From NCBI GenBank assembly GCA_900470805.1, contig UCCA01000003.1:62001-126000 (forward strand): a stretch of 64,000 bases of DNA, written 5' to 3'. A program made the translations under genes and the position numbers. Of the stretch, positions 46,702 through 57,997 are shown in pieces (positions within the stretch are counted from its first letter, which is position 1; every line of letters begins with the position of its first letter). The notes under the pieces are model-generated. The model worked only from the letters and a program-made list of their open reading frames with translations, ran no database searches and was not told where the DNA came from. Source of the stretch: Hyphomicrobiales bacterium (GTDB lineage: Bacteria > Pseudomonadota > Alphaproteobacteria > Rhizobiales > Rhizobiaceae).

Positions 46702-47607
46702 ATGCAACGATTACGCCCGGCGATCACCACCACCGCATTGATCACGCCATTTCGAGACGGTGCGCTTGATCTCTCGACGCTGGAACGGCTTGTGGAACGC
46801 CAAATCGAATGCGGTATCGGCGGGCTGGCGGTCTGCACCGCGACCGGCGAAGGCCCGACATTGTCGCAGGCAGAGCAGGCCAGCGTGATCGGCACCTGTG
46901 TCCGAGTTTCAGCCGGCCGCGTGCCCATCATCGCCGCGACAGGTACGAACATGACGGCAAGCACAGTTTCCCTCACCCTCCAGGCCGAATGCCTGGGCGC
47001 CGATGCCGCGTTGGTTACAGTTCCCTATTATTCCAAACCCGGCCAGAAAGGCATCCTCAATCACTTCGAGACGGTCGCCACCGCCAGCGGACTGCCGCTC
47101 TTGATCGACGATTGCCCCGAGCGCTGCGGCACACGCTTGAGCTTGGAGACATTGGAGGTATTGGCCGAAATGCCATCTGTCGTCGGCATTGTCGGGGCCG
47201 GCCAGAGCTTTAAACAGGATATTCCTCTACGGATGAGGCATCGCCTGTCGTTTCTCTCTTCCGATGACGGAGCGGCAGTTGCGTTTCTCGTAAGCGGCGG
47301 CCACGGCGTCGTCTCTTCCGGTGCCAATGTGCAGCCGCGCCTGTTCGCCGATCTGCAGCGTGCGGCGCATGCGGGCAAGGTTGCGATTGCTCTGGCGCTG
47401 CAGGAGCGGCTGCTTCCGCTCATCAGAGCGCTCGGCACAGCGGGAGATCCCTCGCCCATAAAACATGCCTTGCATCTTTTAACCGGATTGGACGCGGATG
47501 TGCGGCTGCCGATGGTCGGTCTCGATCCGGCCGAGAAAGCGGCGCTTTTCGATGCCCTCACCGATCTGTCGGCTAGGCGCGCGGCTGCGCTTGCGGCCTG
47601 CCACTGA
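46702..47607 (+). CDS. DapA/NanA-family TIM-barrel protein lacking the Schiff-base lysine
   Basis: The 301-residue product is a class I aldolase-type barrel of the dihydrodipicolinate synthase/N-acetylneuraminate lyase family. It keeps TATGEGPTLSQAE (about 46-58), the catalytic tyrosine region PYYSKPGQKG with Y110, and R141 in the DCPERCG stretch matching the PxRTG loop. However, the lysine that forms the Schiff base (GIKE in active members) is V164 in VGIVGAGQSF. Without that lysine the aldolase reaction should fail, so it is either inactive, moonlighting, or has changed chemistry. It is not the housekeeping dapA. GAGG precedes the ATG at 46702. Confidence 0.85.
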   Translation: MQRLRPAITTTALITPFRDGALDLSTLERLVERQIECGIGGLAVCTATGEGPTLSQAEQASVIGTCVRVSAGRVPIIAATGTNMTASTVSLTLQAECLGADAALVTVPYYSKPGQKGILNHFETVATASGLPLLIDDCPERCGTRLSLETLEVLAEMPSVVGIVGAGQSFKQDIPLRMRHRLSFLSSDDGAAVAFLVSGGHGVVSSGANVQPRLFADLQRAAHAGKVAIALALQERLLPLIRALGTAGDPSPIKHALHLLTGLDADVRLPMVGLDPAEKAALFDALTDLSARRAAALAACH

Positions 47608-47670
47608 CCGTTCCTATCCCTAATGCCGGTGTTCGGCCGGCAGCAACAAGCGATCACGAAAGGAAAGACC

Positions 47671-47931
47671 ATGCCTTCGCTTCAATCCCGCGCCGTGCGA
47701 GCCACCAGCCGTAGACAGCCTTTACCGCGCTTCACGATTGGCCGGGATGTCGCTGGCCGCTGGGTCGTGCAGGATCGGGATGGCCGCGTCGGTGGAATCT
47801 TCGTCAGCGAACAGGCCGCCGTGCATTTCGCCGCGGATGAATGCGCGCACGATGCCACCCAAATCGTGGTTTCGCGCCACGCCACGCTCCTGCCCTTCGG
47901 GCCTGTCGACGGCAGTAGCAATGTCCATTGA
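47671..47931 (+). CDS. Small basic hypothetical protein
   Basis: The 86-residue product starts MPSLQSRAVRATSRRQPLPR (basic) and continues with FTIGRDVAGRWVVQDRDGRVGGIF, a beta-rich stretch reminiscent of small DUF proteins of rhizobia that carry a GRD...GRWVV...GGIFVS pattern. It has one cysteine and no signal or membrane helix. No function can be given. AAGGAAAG at good spacing supports the ATG at 47671; earlier in-frame codons lack a site. It lies 63 bases after the DapA-like gene on the same strand. Confidence 0.65.
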   Translation: MPSLQSRAVRATSRRQPLPRFTIGRDVAGRWVVQDRDGRVGGIFVSEQAAVHFAADECAHDATQIVVSRHATLLPFGPVDGSSNVH

Positions 47932-48046
47932 AACGGCATTGTCCCACCCAGGCGAGCGGTGACACAGCCCGCTCCCGTCAATGTGGCAAACGCTTCTTTA
48001 ACTGGCGCTCGGTATGATCTGCTCAACACCGTTCCGAGCAGATGCC

Positions 48047-48355
48047 ATGTCAAACAAGCCGAATTTCCGCTTCACCCACTACGACCTCAAGGAACAGCGT
48101 GCGGGCACCGTCATCGAGGTGACGCTGAACGCCGTTGCCAATGTACGGCTGATGACGGCGCCGAACTACCAGCGTTTCACCGAGGTACTCGATTTCAAGT
48201 ATGTCGGCGGCGTGGCGCGCAAATCGCCCATCCGCGTGCCGATCCCCGAAAGCGGGAACTGGCATCTGGTGGTCGATATGGAAGGCCATCACGGGCTAGC
48301 GGAATCCTCGGTCAAGATCATCACCGCGCCGGCCAATCAGAAGCGCGCGTCCTGA
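48047..48355 (+). CDS. DUF1883 family protein
   Basis: The 102-residue product matches the DUF1883 layout as I know it: FTHYDLKEQRAGTVIEVTLN, then ANVRLMTAPNYQRFTEVLDFKYVGG, then RKSPIRVPIPESGNWHLVVDMEG and a final SSVKIITAP. The fold is predicted to be all-beta. In several bacteria DUF1883 is fused to a TIR-like or similar domain; here it stands alone, and function is unknown. The chosen ATG at 48047 has GAGCAG upstream. Its stop directly abuts the rarA stop on the other strand. Confidence 0.8.
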   Translation: MSNKPNFRFTHYDLKEQRAGTVIEVTLNAVANVRLMTAPNYQRFTEVLDFKYVGGVARKSPIRVPIPESGNWHLVVDMEGHHGLAESSVKIITAPANQKRAS

Positions 48356-49668
48356 TCAGCGCGGATTGCGCTCTTTCCTCAGCTTCGACCACCAGTCCAG
48401 CCGCTTGCGGATGTCGCGCTCGAAACCGCGCTCGGGCGGATCGTAGAAGGTCTGGCGCCCCATTTTCTCCGGGAAATAGTCCTGGCCTGAGAAGGCATCG
48501 GGCTCGTCGTGATCGTAACGATAACCCTCGTTGTAGCCCTCATCCTTCATCAGCTTGGTTGGCGCGTTGAGGATGTGCTTGGGCGGCAGCAACGAACCGT
48601 TCTGCTTGGCGGCCATGGTCGCGGCCTTGAATGCAGTATAGACGGCGTTCGACTTCGGCGCGGTGGCGAGATAGACGCAGGCCTGTGCCAGCGCCAGTTC
48701 CCCCTCGGGCGAGCCGAGATAGTCGTAGGCGTCCTTGGCGGCGTTGCAGACGACAAGCGCCTGCGGATCTGCAAGGCCGATGTCCTCGACCGCCATGCGC
48801 ACCAACCGACGCCCGAGATAGAGCGGGTCCTCTCCGGCATCGAACATCCGGGCAAGATAATAAAGAGCGGCATCCGGGTCGGAGCCGCGAACCGACTTGT
48901 GCAGCGCTGAAATCAGATTGTAGTGGCCGTCCTGCGCCTTGTCGTAGACAGGGGCGCGGCGCTGGACGATGCGAGTCAGGCCCTCTGTGTCGAAGATCTC
49001 GCCCGGGCGCGCGGCGCGCCAGACTTCCTCGGCCAATGTCAGCACGGCACGGCCATCGCCATCGGCCATGCGCAGCAGGCTGGTCCTTGCCTCCGGCGTC
49101 AGCGGCAATTCCTTTTCTTCGACCGTCTCCGCCCGCGCCAGCAGTTCGGCCAGGCTCTGGTCGTCATGCGACTTGAAGGTCAGGACACGGGCGCGGGAGA
49201 GAAGAGCGGCGTTGAGCTCGAAGGACGGGTTCTCGGTGGTGGCGCCGACGAGGATGACGGTGCCGTCTTCCATGACAGGCAGGAAGCTATCCTGCTGTGC
49301 GCGGTTGAAGCGATGGATCTCGTCAACAAAGAGCAGCGTCTGCCGTCCGTCCATCCGGCGCAGGCGGGCCGATTCAAACACCTTTTTCAGATCGGCGACG
49401 CCGGAGAAGATCGCAGAGATCTGCTCGAACGCCAACCCCGCCTCGCCCGACAGAAGCCGGGCCACGGTGGTCTTGCCGGTGCCCGGTGGGCCCCAAAATA
49501 TCATCGATCCCAACGAGCCGCTTTCGATCATCCGCCTGAGAACGCCGTCCTCACCGGTCAGGTGGTCCTGTCCGGTGACGTCGGCGATCGTCTGCGGTCG
49601 AAGCCGATCGGCAAGCGGCCGCCGGCTGGCGACCCCTTCCGGTATGCGCGGCGCGAAGAGATCGTTGC

Positions 49669-49672
<4 letters not shown>
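48356..49672 (-). CDS. rarA: Replication-associated recombination protein A (RarA/MgsA)
   Basis: RarA is an AAA+ ATPase related to clamp-loader subunits and acts at stalled replication forks; the eukaryotic homologue is Mgs1/WRNIP1. The 438-residue product has Walker A GPPGTGKTT (about 62-70), Walker B LLFVDEIHRFNRAQQD, and the RarA-specific C-terminal region (GRRLVRMAVEDIGLADPQAL, PKSNAVYTAFKAA, LRNAP-like ILNAPTKLMK). Its start overlaps the degQ stop by four bases (ATGA). degQ-rarA adjacency near the ribosomal cluster is common in rhizobia. Confidence 0.96.
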
Positions 49673-51072
<1,400 letters not shown>

Positions 51073-51211
51073 AAGAATCCCTTCTGAGAATTATAGTCTA
51101 GGAACGTTGTAGTGCCCGACGCTAGAAAGGAAAGAGGGCAGAAGCATGGACGAATGAGGCAGCTCACCGGATGCTTCAGGCTCTTGCCAAACTGAGTCAG
51201 GAACGACAGGC

Positions 51212-51616
51212 ATGCAACTGATATCAAAGGCCAAACTCTGGGCAAAGTCACTGAAGCGTGACGTCGTGGCGCTGTGGCTTGCCGCACGGGACAAAAGGGT
51301 GCCGTGGTACGCCAAGGCGGTGGCCGGCGGTGTGGCGGCTTATGCGCTTTCGCCGGTGGACCTGATCCCCGATTTCATACCCGTGCTCGGCTACCTCGAT
51401 GATCTGATTATCGTGCCGCTCGGCATCATGCTCGCCGTCAGGCTCATCCCACCGGCGCTGATGGTGGAATTGCGTGCTACAGCATCGGAACGGCTGACGC
51501 GGCCGGTGAGCCGGGTTGCGCTGCTGTTCATCCTTGCCATCTGGGCGGCCTGCATCATCTTCATCGGCATGATGCTCATCGGGGCCATCATCGATCGAAC
51601 GGGAACACATGCATGA
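51212..51616 (+). CDS. DUF1232 (YkvA-like) membrane protein
   Basis: The 134-residue product has the YkvA/DUF1232 core: RVPWYAKAVAGGVAAYALSPVDLIPDFIPVLGYLDDLIIVPLGI (about residues 29-72). The SPVDLIPDFIPVLGYLDD stretch is the family signature. A second helix near the C-terminus (VALLFILAIWAACIIFIGMM) makes it a membrane protein with two or three helices. The function of the family is unknown. It overlaps the next gene by four bases (ATGA) and is divergent from degQ. Confidence 0.9.
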   Translation: MQLISKAKLWAKSLKRDVVALWLAARDKRVPWYAKAVAGGVAAYALSPVDLIPDFIPVLGYLDDLIIVPLGIMLAVRLIPPALMVELRATASERLTRPVSRVALLFILAIWAACIIFIGMMLIGAIIDRTGTHA

Positions 51617-51966
51617 CGCGACACAGCAAACCTCTCCTCCTCAGCGCCGCCGCCTTCCTGCTCTCCACCGCGGGCATAAGCCATGCGGCGAGTTTCGACT
51701 GCGAGGCGAAGGAACTCAAGCCGGACGAGAAGGCGATCTGCGACACCCGTGCGCTCAACGACGCCGATGTGAAAATGGTGACGACTTTCGACCTGCTCTC
51801 CGGCCTGCTGGCCATGGGCTCACGCGGGACGATGCAGGATGAGCAGACGGCATGGCTGAAGAAGCGGCAAGAATGTGGCGCCGACGTTGCCTGCATTCAG
51901 GCGGCCTACGATACGCGGTTGAAACAGCTGGGCGAGAGCTACAAAAACATAAACCGGCCGCTGTGA
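51613..51966 (+). CDS. LprI-like (DUF1311) exported protein
   Basis: The 117-residue product starts with a signal peptide (MTRHSKPLLLSAAAFLLSTAGISHAAS; mature from about residue 26). The mature part has four cysteines and the LprI/DUF1311 pattern FDCEAKELKPDEKAICDTRALNDADVKM...WLKKRQECGADVACIQAAYDTRLKQL, including the WLxxRxxC turn. Proteins of this type include lysozyme inhibitors in mycobacteria, but a role cannot be assigned here. The four-base overlap with the DUF1232 gene implies coupled expression. Confidence 0.85.
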   Translation: MTRHSKPLLLSAAAFLLSTAGISHAASFDCEAKELKPDEKAICDTRALNDADVKMVTTFDLLSGLLAMGSRGTMQDEQTAWLKKRQECGADVACIQAAYDTRLKQLGESYKNINRPL

Positions 51967-52007
51967 GGCGACCGGTTCATAAAGCAGCTGACTCTTAATC
52001 AGCGTGT

Positions 52008-53846
52008 TCAGTGATCGCCGAGATCGCGAACCGCGCCGCGATCGGCGCTGGTGGCGAAGGCGGCATAGGCCTTCAGCGCCTTGGTGACGTTGCGCTTGCG
52101 ATGCTCGGCGGGATGCCAGCCCTTGGCGTCCTGTTCGGCGCGGCGGGTCGCCAGTTCCTCGTCATCGACGCGCAGGCTGATCGTGCGGTTCGGAATGTCG
52201 ATGTCGATCATGTCGCCTTCGCGGACGAGACCGATGGTGCCGCCGTTTGCCGCTTCCGGCGAGGCGTGGCCGATCGACAGGCCGGACGTACCTCCGGAGA
52301 ACCGACCGTCTGTGATCAGTGCGCAGGCCTTGCCCAGACCCTTCGACTTCAGGTAGCTCGTCGGATAGAGCATTTCCTGCATGCCGGGGCCGCCCTTCGG
52401 GCCTTCATAGCGGATGACGACAACGTCGCCGGCGACAACCTGGTTCGACAGGATCGCCTTGACCGACGCGTCCTGGCTCTCGAACACCTTGGCCGGGCCG
52501 GAGAACTTCAGGATCGATTCATCGACGCCTGCCGTTTTCACGATGCAGCCGTCGAGCGCGAGGTTGCCCTTCAGGACGGCGAGACCGCCATCCTTGGAGA
52601 ACGGATGCTGGGCATCACGGATGACGCCCTTTTCGCGGTCGAGGTCGAGTTCTTCCCAGCGCGAGCTCTGGCTGAAGGCAGTCTGCGTGGGCACGCCACC
52701 GGGGGCGGCGCTGAAGAGATCGAAGGCGGCCTTGTTGTCGGTGACCGCGACGTCCCATTGAGCCAGCGCTTCGCGCATGGTCGGCGCGTGGACGGTCGGC
52801 AGATCGACGTTCAGCAGGCCGGCACGGTCGAGCTCTCCGAGGATCGCCATGATGCCGCCTGCGCGGTGCACGTCTTCCATGTGAACGTCGGACTTCGCCG
52901 GCGCCACCTTGGACAGGCAGGGCACGCGGCGCGACAGACGATCGATGTCGTCCATGGTGAAATCGATCTCACCCTCATGCGCTGCGGCAAGAATGTGGAG
53001 CACGGTGTTGGTCGAGCCGCCCATCGCGATATCGAGCGCCATGGCGTTTTCGAAGGCGCCCTTGCTAGCAATGGTGCGCGGCAGAGCGGTGACATCGTCC
53101 TGCTCGTAATAACGCTTGGCGAGCGCCACGACGCGACGGCCGGCTTCGAGGAAGAGTTCCTTGCGATCCGAGTGGGTTGCGAGCGTCGAACCGTTTCCTG
53201 GCAATGACAAGCCCAAGGCTTCGGTCAGACAGTTCATCGAATTGGCGGTGAACATGCCGGAGCAGGAACCGCAGGTCGGGCAAGCGGAGCGTTCGATGAC
53301 GGCGACGTCCTCGTCGCTGATCTTGTCGTCGGCGGCGGCAACCATGGCGTCGACGAGGTCGAGCGAGACCTTCTTGCCGTGCATGACGACCTTGCCGGCT
53401 TCCATCGGCCCACCTGATACGAAGACCGTCGGGATGTTGAGGCGCAGCGACGCCATCAGCATGCCGGGGGTGATCTTGTCGCAATTGGATATGCAGACCA
53501 TGGCGTCGGCGCAGTGGGCGTTGACCATGTATTCGACGCTGTCGGCGATCAGCTCGCGCGACGGCAGCGAATAGAGCATACCGTCATGGCCCATGGCGAT
53601 GCCGTCGTCGACCGCGATGGTATTGAACTCCTTGGCGACGCCGCCGGCCGCCTCGATCTCGCGGGCGACGAGCTGGCCGAGGTCCTTGAGGTGGACGTGG
53701 CCTGGCACGAACTGGGTGAAGGAGTTCACCACCGCGATGATCGGCTTGCCGAAATCCGAATCCTTCATGCCCGTCGCACGCCAAAGGCCGCGCGCGCCTG
53801 CCATGTTACGGCCGTGGGTCGTGGTTCTGGAACGATAAGCTGGCAT
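52008..53846 (-). CDS. ilvD: Dihydroxy-acid dehydratase
   Basis: IlvD removes water from 2,3-dihydroxy-3-methylvalerate or -isovalerate, the third common step of isoleucine and valine synthesis, using an iron-sulfur cluster. The 612-residue product carries the cluster cysteines C122 ([14 protein letters not shown]) and C195 ([17 protein letters not shown]) and the conserved start [27 protein letters not shown]. The [19 protein letters not shown] stretch near the C-terminus is also typical. Length fits the long proteobacterial form. The gene stands alone; 337 bases separate it from the divergent msrP. Confidence 0.97.
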   Translation of the reverse strand: MPAYRSRTTTHGRNMAGARGLWRATGMKDSDFGKPIIAVVNSFTQFVPGHVHLKDLGQLVAREIEAAGGVAKEFNTIAVDDGIAMGHDGMLYSLPSRELIADSVEYMVNAHCADAMVCISNCDKITPGMLMASLRLNIPTVFVSGGPMEAGKVVMHGKKVSLDLVDAMVAAADDKISDEDVAVIERSACPTCGSCSGMFTANSMNCLTEALGLSLPGNGSTLATHSDRKELFLEAGRRVVALAKRYYEQDDVTALPRTIASKGAFENAMALDIAMGGSTNTVLHILAAAHEGEIDFTMDDIDRLSRRVPCLSKVAPAKSDVHMEDVHRAGGIMAILGELDRAGLLNVDLPTVHAPTMREALAQWDVAVTDNKAAFDLFSAAPGGVPTQTAFSQSSRWEELDLDREKGVIRDAQHPFSKDGGLAVLKGNLALDGCIVKTAGVDESILKFSGPAKVFESQDASVKAILSNQVVAGDVVVIRYEGPKGGPGMQEMLYPTSYLKSKGLGKACALITDGRFSGGTSGLSIGHASPEAANGGTIGLVREGDMIDIDIPNRTISLRVDDEELATRRAEQDAKGWHPAEHRKRNVTKALKAYAAFATSADRGAVRDLGDH

Positions 53847-54183
53847 GGGTGTATTCCTCGAATTGCCGGAAGTCGTTGACGACGCCTGGCGCGAGCACTT
53901 CAGGGAAGGCTTGCAGGCCCGACATCGCTGCTTTTTGGAATTGTCCTAATCCAAACGGCATGTACTGTCACTACCGGGAAGGCCGAAACCGGTACGCCCG
54001 GCCCTGCTCCCGGCATCTGGCATATACGTAAGCAGCCGGCATTTTGTTACGGGTGCGCACGATAAACATCATACACAAAAAATTGGCTTTCTGCAGACGG
54101 GGTGCCGGGCATAAACATTGATCCAAAAGCACGCCTCGCGCGTTCTAGCTTCAGGCCGAGCGATCACGCTCAGGAGGTTCCGG
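53847..54183. other. Intergenic region between ilvD and msrP
   Basis: About 340 bases between divergent genes. Promoters for both should lie here but no clear boxes are visible; there are direct GC-rich repeats such as GCCGGCA/GCCGGGC near 54040 and 54105. Short frames on either strand lack support. Confidence 0.5.
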
Positions 54184-55131
54184 ATGCCAACATATCGTCC
54201 ACCCAAGATCGCTTCATCGGAAATTACCCCGCGCCAGGTCTATATGGGGCGGCGCGAGTTTCTGGGAACCGCCACGCTCGGCGCCATGGCGCTCTATGGC
54301 GCAGGCAAAGCCACGGCTGCGGCGCTGACCACGATCGACAGCAAATACACCGTCGATGAAAAGCTCACCCCCATCAAGGATGTGACAAGCTACAACAACT
54401 TTTACGAATTCGGCCTCGACAAGGGCGATCCGATCGCCAATTCCGGCGACTTCAAGCCGATGCCCTGGACAATTACCGTCGACGGCATGGTGGGCAAGCC
54501 CGGAACCTTCGATCTCGATGCGCTGATGAAGGAGTTCCCGATCGAGAGCCGCACCTACCGGATGCGCTGCGTCGAGGCGTGGTCGATGGTCATCCCATGG
54601 GACGGCTTTCCCCTGGCATCGCTTCTGAAGAAGGTCGAGCCACTTGGAAGCGCCAAGTACGTGGCGTTCGAGACGGTCGTTCGCCCCGAGGAGATGCCGG
54701 GTCAGAAGGGGATTTTCCAGTCACTCGAATGGCCCTATGTCGAGGGTCTCAGGCTCGACGAGGCCAACCATCCGCTGACGCTGCTCGCCGTCGGCCTCTA
54801 CGGCGAAACGCTGCCGAACCAGAACGGCGCACCGATACGGCTGGTCGTCCCGTGGAAATACGGCTTCAAGGGCATCAAGTCGATCGTGCGGATCACGCTG
54901 ACCGACAAGGAGCCGAAGAATACCTGGCAGGTAACCAATGCGCAGGAATACGGCTTCTATGCCAACGTTAATCCCGCTGTCGATCACCCACGCTGGAGCC
55001 AGGCCACAGAACGGCGCATCGGCGAAAGCGGGTTCTTCGGAGCCAGCCGCCATCCGACGCTCCCGTTCAACGGCTATGGCGACGAAGTCGCGAGCCTCTA
55101 TGCCGGGATGGACCTGAAGGCGAACTTCTGA
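54184..55131 (+). CDS. msrP: Protein-methionine-sulfoxide reductase catalytic subunit MsrP
   Basis: MsrP (formerly YedY) is a periplasmic molybdenum enzyme that repairs oxidised methionines in envelope proteins. From the ATG at 54184 it has 315 residues. The N-terminus has a twin-arginine signal ([19 protein letters not shown], about 22-40). The molybdopterin cysteine is C129 in [16 protein letters not shown]. Start choice follows AGGAGG seven bases upstream. It overlaps msrQ by one base (TGATG), so the two subunits are made together. Electrons come from the quinone pool through MsrQ. Confidence 0.96.
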   Translation: MPTYRPPKIASSEITPRQVYMGRREFLGTATLGAMALYGAGKATAAALTTIDSKYTVDEKLTPIKDVTSYNNFYEFGLDKGDPIANSGDFKPMPWTITVDGMVGKPGTFDLDALMKEFPIESRTYRMRCVEAWSMVIPWDGFPLASLLKKVEPLGSAKYVAFETVVRPEEMPGQKGIFQSLEWPYVEGLRLDEANHPLTLLAVGLYGETLPNQNGAPIRLVVPWKYGFKGIKSIVRITLTDKEPKNTWQVTNAQEYGFYANVNPAVDHPRWSQATERRIGESGFFGASRHPTLPFNGYGDEVASLYAGMDLKANF

Positions 55132-55793
55132 TGGCCATCCCGTCCCTCAGCCTGCCGAAGCGCTTGCAGCCTGCGTCCGTCTGGCTGCTCTATGTGGTCG
55201 GGCTGCTGCCTGCCGTCTGGACATTCTATCTCGGCGCCACCGACCAGCTCGGCGCCGACCCGGTGAAGACCTTCGAGCTGTTCCTCGGGCTATGGGCGAT
55301 CCGATTCCTGATCCTGACGCTGGCCGTCAGCCCTGCCCGCGATCTGCTCGGCTGGAACTATCTGCGCTATCGCCGGGCACTCGGCCTTCTCTGTTTCTAC
55401 TACGTGGCGATGCATTTTGCCGTCTACATGGTGCTTGACCAGGCATTGGATATATCGGCTGTGATCGATGACGTGCTGAAGCGGCCCTTCATCATGTTCG
55501 GCATGGCTGGACTGGTGCTGCTGGTTCCGCTCGCGGTCACATCGAACAATCTGTCGATCCGCAAGATGGGCTCGAACTGGATCTGGCTGCACAAGCTGGT
55601 CTACATCGTCGCCGCCTGCGGCGCCGTACACTTTGCGCTGTCGACCAAGCTGCTGGATCTTGAGCAGTATATCTATGTCGGGCTGATCCTGCTGCTGGTC
55701 CTGTATCGCTCCTATCGGCCGATTGCACGCAGCAGGAAGCGAAGCCAGGGACGGCGTGGCGCTGGCACGCGGACGGCTGGCGCTGCCGGCTGA
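55131..55793 (+). CDS. msrQ: Haem-binding membrane subunit MsrQ
   Basis: MsrQ is the membrane b-type cytochrome that passes quinol electrons to MsrP. The 220-residue product has six predicted helices in the ferric-reductase-like fold; conserved histidines are in FYYVAMHFAVYMV (second helix bundle) and IWLHKLVYIVAACGAVHF (two more), consistent with haem ligands. The C-terminus is a short basic cytoplasmic tail. The ATG overlaps the msrP stop by one base. A strong bidirectional terminator follows. Confidence 0.94.
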   Translation: MAIPSLSLPKRLQPASVWLLYVVGLLPAVWTFYLGATDQLGADPVKTFELFLGLWAIRFLILTLAVSPARDLLGWNYLRYRRALGLLCFYYVAMHFAVYMVLDQALDISAVIDDVLKRPFIMFGMAGLVLLVPLAVTSNNLSIRKMGSNWIWLHKLVYIVAACGAVHFALSTKLLDLEQYIYVGLILLLVLYRSYRPIARSRKRSQGRRGAGTRTAGAAG

Positions 55794-55835
55794 AGCACCC
55801 ATTGTTTCGCAGCCGCATTTTCAATCCCACAAACG

Positions 55836-55867
55836 AAAACAGCCGGGCTTTGCAGCCCGGCTGTTTT
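55836..55867. terminator. Bidirectional terminator between msrPQ and rplQ
   Basis: Perfect 14-bp arms, AAAACAGCCGGGCT (55836-55849) and AGCCCGGCTGTTTT (55854-55867), loop TTGC. A/T-runs are part of the arms on both sides, so it can end msrPQ on the plus strand and the ribosomal transcript on the minus strand. Confidence 0.92.
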
Positions 55868-55889
55868 GCTTCCGGCGAACCGAAAAGGA

Positions 55890-56315
55890 TTAAGCGGCTT
55901 CAGCAGCTGCTGCTTCGGCCTCGACGCGTGCCTTGTCGGCTGCGCCCTTGGCGAAGGTGTCGCGGTCAACGAATTCGATGACGGCGAGAGCGGCGTTGTC
56001 GCCCTGACGGTAGCCGGCCTTCATGATACGCAGGTAGCCGCCGTTGCGGGTTGCGTAGCGCGAAGCGATCGTGTCGAACAGCTTCGAAACGATGGCGGTG
56101 TCGCGGATCTGCGAGATCGCCTGACGACGAGCATGCAGATCGCCGCGCTTGCCGAGGGTGACGAGCTTTTCAACGATCGGACGGATTTCCTTTGCCTTCG
56201 GCAAGGTCGTTACAATCTGCTCATGCAGGATGAGCGAAGCCGCCATGTTGGCAAACATTGCCTTGCGGTGGCTTGCAGTTCTATTCAGCTTGCGGCCGGC
56301 TTTACCGTGGCGCAT
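55890..56315 (-). CDS. rplQ: 50S ribosomal protein L17
   Basis: L17 is a large-subunit protein near the exit tunnel. The 141-residue product starts [21 protein letters not shown], has the L17 core [20 protein letters not shown], and ends with an Ala/Glu-rich tail ([10 protein letters not shown]) typical of alphaproteobacteria. AAGGAGAAT precedes the ATG. It is the last gene of the alpha-type operon (rpsM-rpsK-rpoA-rplQ) and reads into the strong terminator. Confidence 0.98.
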   Translation of the reverse strand: MRHGKAGRKLNRTASHRKAMFANMAASLILHEQIVTTLPKAKEIRPIVEKLVTLGKRGDLHARRQAISQIRDTAIVSKLFDTIASRYATRNGGYLRIMKAGYRQGDNAALAVIEFVDRDTFAKGAADKARVEAEAAAAEAA

Positions 56316-56359
56316 GGCTATTCTCCTTCACTTGCAGGCTATTGCCTGCCGTTTGAACG

Positions 56360-57370
56360 TTAGTATTGGTCTTCGTAGCGCTTGGCGAGATCTTCGATGT
56401 TCTCAGGCGGCCATGCCGGCACTTCCATGCCGAGGTGCAGGCCCATGGAAGCGAGAACTTCCTTGATTTCGTTCAGCGACTTGCGACCAAAATTCGGCGT
56501 GCGGAGCATTTCTGCTTCGGTCTTCTGAATGAGGTCGCCGATGTAGACGATGTTGTCGTTCTTCAGGCAGTTTGCCGAACGAACGGACAGTTCGAGCTCG
56601 TCCACCTTCTTGAGGAGGGCCGGGTTGAAAGCGAGTTCGGTGACTGCTTCCTCTTCGGTTTCCTTCTGCGGCTCGTCGAAGTTGACGAACACGCCAAGCT
56701 GATCCTGCAGGATGCGCGCCGCGAAAGCGACAGCATCTTCACCGGTGATCGAACCATCGGTTTCGATGGTCATGTTCAGCTTGTCGTAGTCGAGAACCTG
56801 TCCTTCACGGGTATTTTCTACCTTGTAGGACACCTTCTTGACCGGCGAATAAAGGCTATCGACCGGGATGAGACCGATCGGAGCATCTTCCGCACGATTG
56901 CGATCGGCAGGAACGTAGCCCTTGCCGTTGTTGACCGTGAATTCCATACGGATTTCGGCACCCTCGTCGAGCGTGCAGATGACATGCTCGGGGTTGAGGA
57001 TTTCGATATCGCCGACCGTCTGAATGTCGCCAGCTGTAACAACGCCCGGACCCTGCTTACGCACGACCATGCGCTTTGCGTCGTCGCCATCCATCTTGAT
57101 GGCGATTTCCTTGATGTTGAGAACGATGTCGGTGACGTCTTCACGGACGCCAGGGATCGACGAGAACTCATGCAGCACGCCATCGATCTGCACAGCCGTC
57201 ACTGCAGCACCGCGCAGCGAGGAGAGCAGAACGCGGCGAAGCGCGTTGCCGAGGGTGAGGCCGAAACCACGCTCAAGCGGCTCTGCTACCAGAGTTGCCT
57301 TGATGCGCGAGCTCGAAGAGAACTCAACCTTGTTCGGCTTGATCAGTTCCTGCCAGTTTTTCTGAATCAT
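56360..57370 (-). CDS. rpoA: DNA-directed RNA polymerase subunit alpha
   Basis: The alpha subunit starts RNA polymerase assembly and contacts promoter UP elements and activators. The 336-residue product has the N-terminal dimerisation domain (about 1-235; [30 protein letters not shown]) and the C-terminal DNA-binding domain (about 255-320; [47 protein letters not shown]). A short linker joins them. Length is as expected. The gene lies between rpsK (100 bases upstream) and rplQ (44 bases downstream). Confidence 0.98.
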   Translation of the reverse strand: MIQKNWQELIKPNKVEFSSSSRIKATLVAEPLERGFGLTLGNALRRVLLSSLRGAAVTAVQIDGVLHEFSSIPGVREDVTDIVLNIKEIAIKMDGDDAKRMVVRKQGPGVVTAGDIQTVGDIEILNPEHVICTLDEGAEIRMEFTVNNGKGYVPADRNRAEDAPIGLIPVDSLYSPVKKVSYKVENTREGQVLDYDKLNMTIETDGSITGEDAVAFAARILQDQLGVFVNFDEPQKETEEEAVTELAFNPALLKKVDELELSVRSANCLKNDNIVYIGDLIQKTEAEMLRTPNFGRKSLNEIKEVLASMGLHLGMEVPAWPPENIEDLAKRYEDQY

Positions 57371-57470
57371 ATTTTTGCCTTCCGTTCGTTGTCACCATCC
57401 AATCGTGACAACCGAGCTTGAGAAGCACCGGGAGCGATAACCCGCTCACCGGTGTTGTGAGTGGCGATGA

Positions 57471-57860
57471 TCAGACGCGACGCTTCTTGCGCGGGCGGCA
57501 ACCATTGTGCGGGATCGGGGTCACGTCGCGGATGGACGTGATCATGAAACCAGCAGCCTGGAGGGCGCGCAGAGCAGATTCACGACCCGAGCCCGGACCG
57601 CAAACTTCAACTTCCAGCGACTTCATGCCGTGTTCCTGCGCCTTCTTGGCAGCATCTTCAGCGGCGATCTGAGCGGCGAACGGGGTCGACTTGCGCGAGC
57701 CCTTGAAGCCCTTGGCGCCAGCAGACGACCAGGCAATGGCGTTGCCCTGTGCGTCGGTGATCGTGATCATCGTGTTGTTGAAGGTCGAGTTGACGTGAGC
57801 AACGCCCGACGAAATGTTTTTACGTTCGCGACGGCGAACGCGTACGGCTTCCTTGGCCAT
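57471..57860 (-). CDS. rpsK: 30S ribosomal protein S11
   Basis: S11 lies on the small-subunit platform close to the P- and E-sites. From the ATG at 57860 it has 129 residues: [44 protein letters not shown], and the typical end [26 protein letters not shown]. The frame extends ten codons upstream, but AAAGGGAT stands just before this ATG. The 137-base gap to rpsM contains a terminator-like hairpin at 57947-57975. Confidence 0.97.
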   Translation of the reverse strand: MAKEAVRVRRRERKNISSGVAHVNSTFNNTMITITDAQGNAIAWSSAGAKGFKGSRKSTPFAAQIAAEDAAKKAQEHGMKSLEVEVCGPGSGRESALRALQAAGFMITSIRDVTPIPHNGCRPRKKRRV

Positions 57861-57946
57861 CTTTAAAATCCCTTTCTTGGATCTCTGCACCGCCGTAATA
57901 CCAGCGGCTACACCGGAACGAGACCTTGCGGCCCTGCCCGAAACTC

Positions 57947-57975
57947 AAAAGAGGCCGGCGCAGACCGCCAGCCTC
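57947..57975 (-). terminator. Terminator-like hairpin between rpsM and rpsK
   Basis: On the minus strand GAGGCTGGCG (57975-57966), loop GTCTG, CGCCGGCCTC (57960-57951) then TTTTGAGTTT. The 10-bp stem has one G-T pair. It sits within the ribosomal operon, so it should be partial or regulated rather than a full stop. Confidence 0.7.
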
Positions 57976-57997
57976 CCAATCCCCGGTCACCCGGAAA

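Noticed and set aside
46702..47607. Calling the DapA-like gene as dapA
   Set aside because: The catalytic lysine is absent, so it cannot be the essential dihydrodipicolinate synthase.
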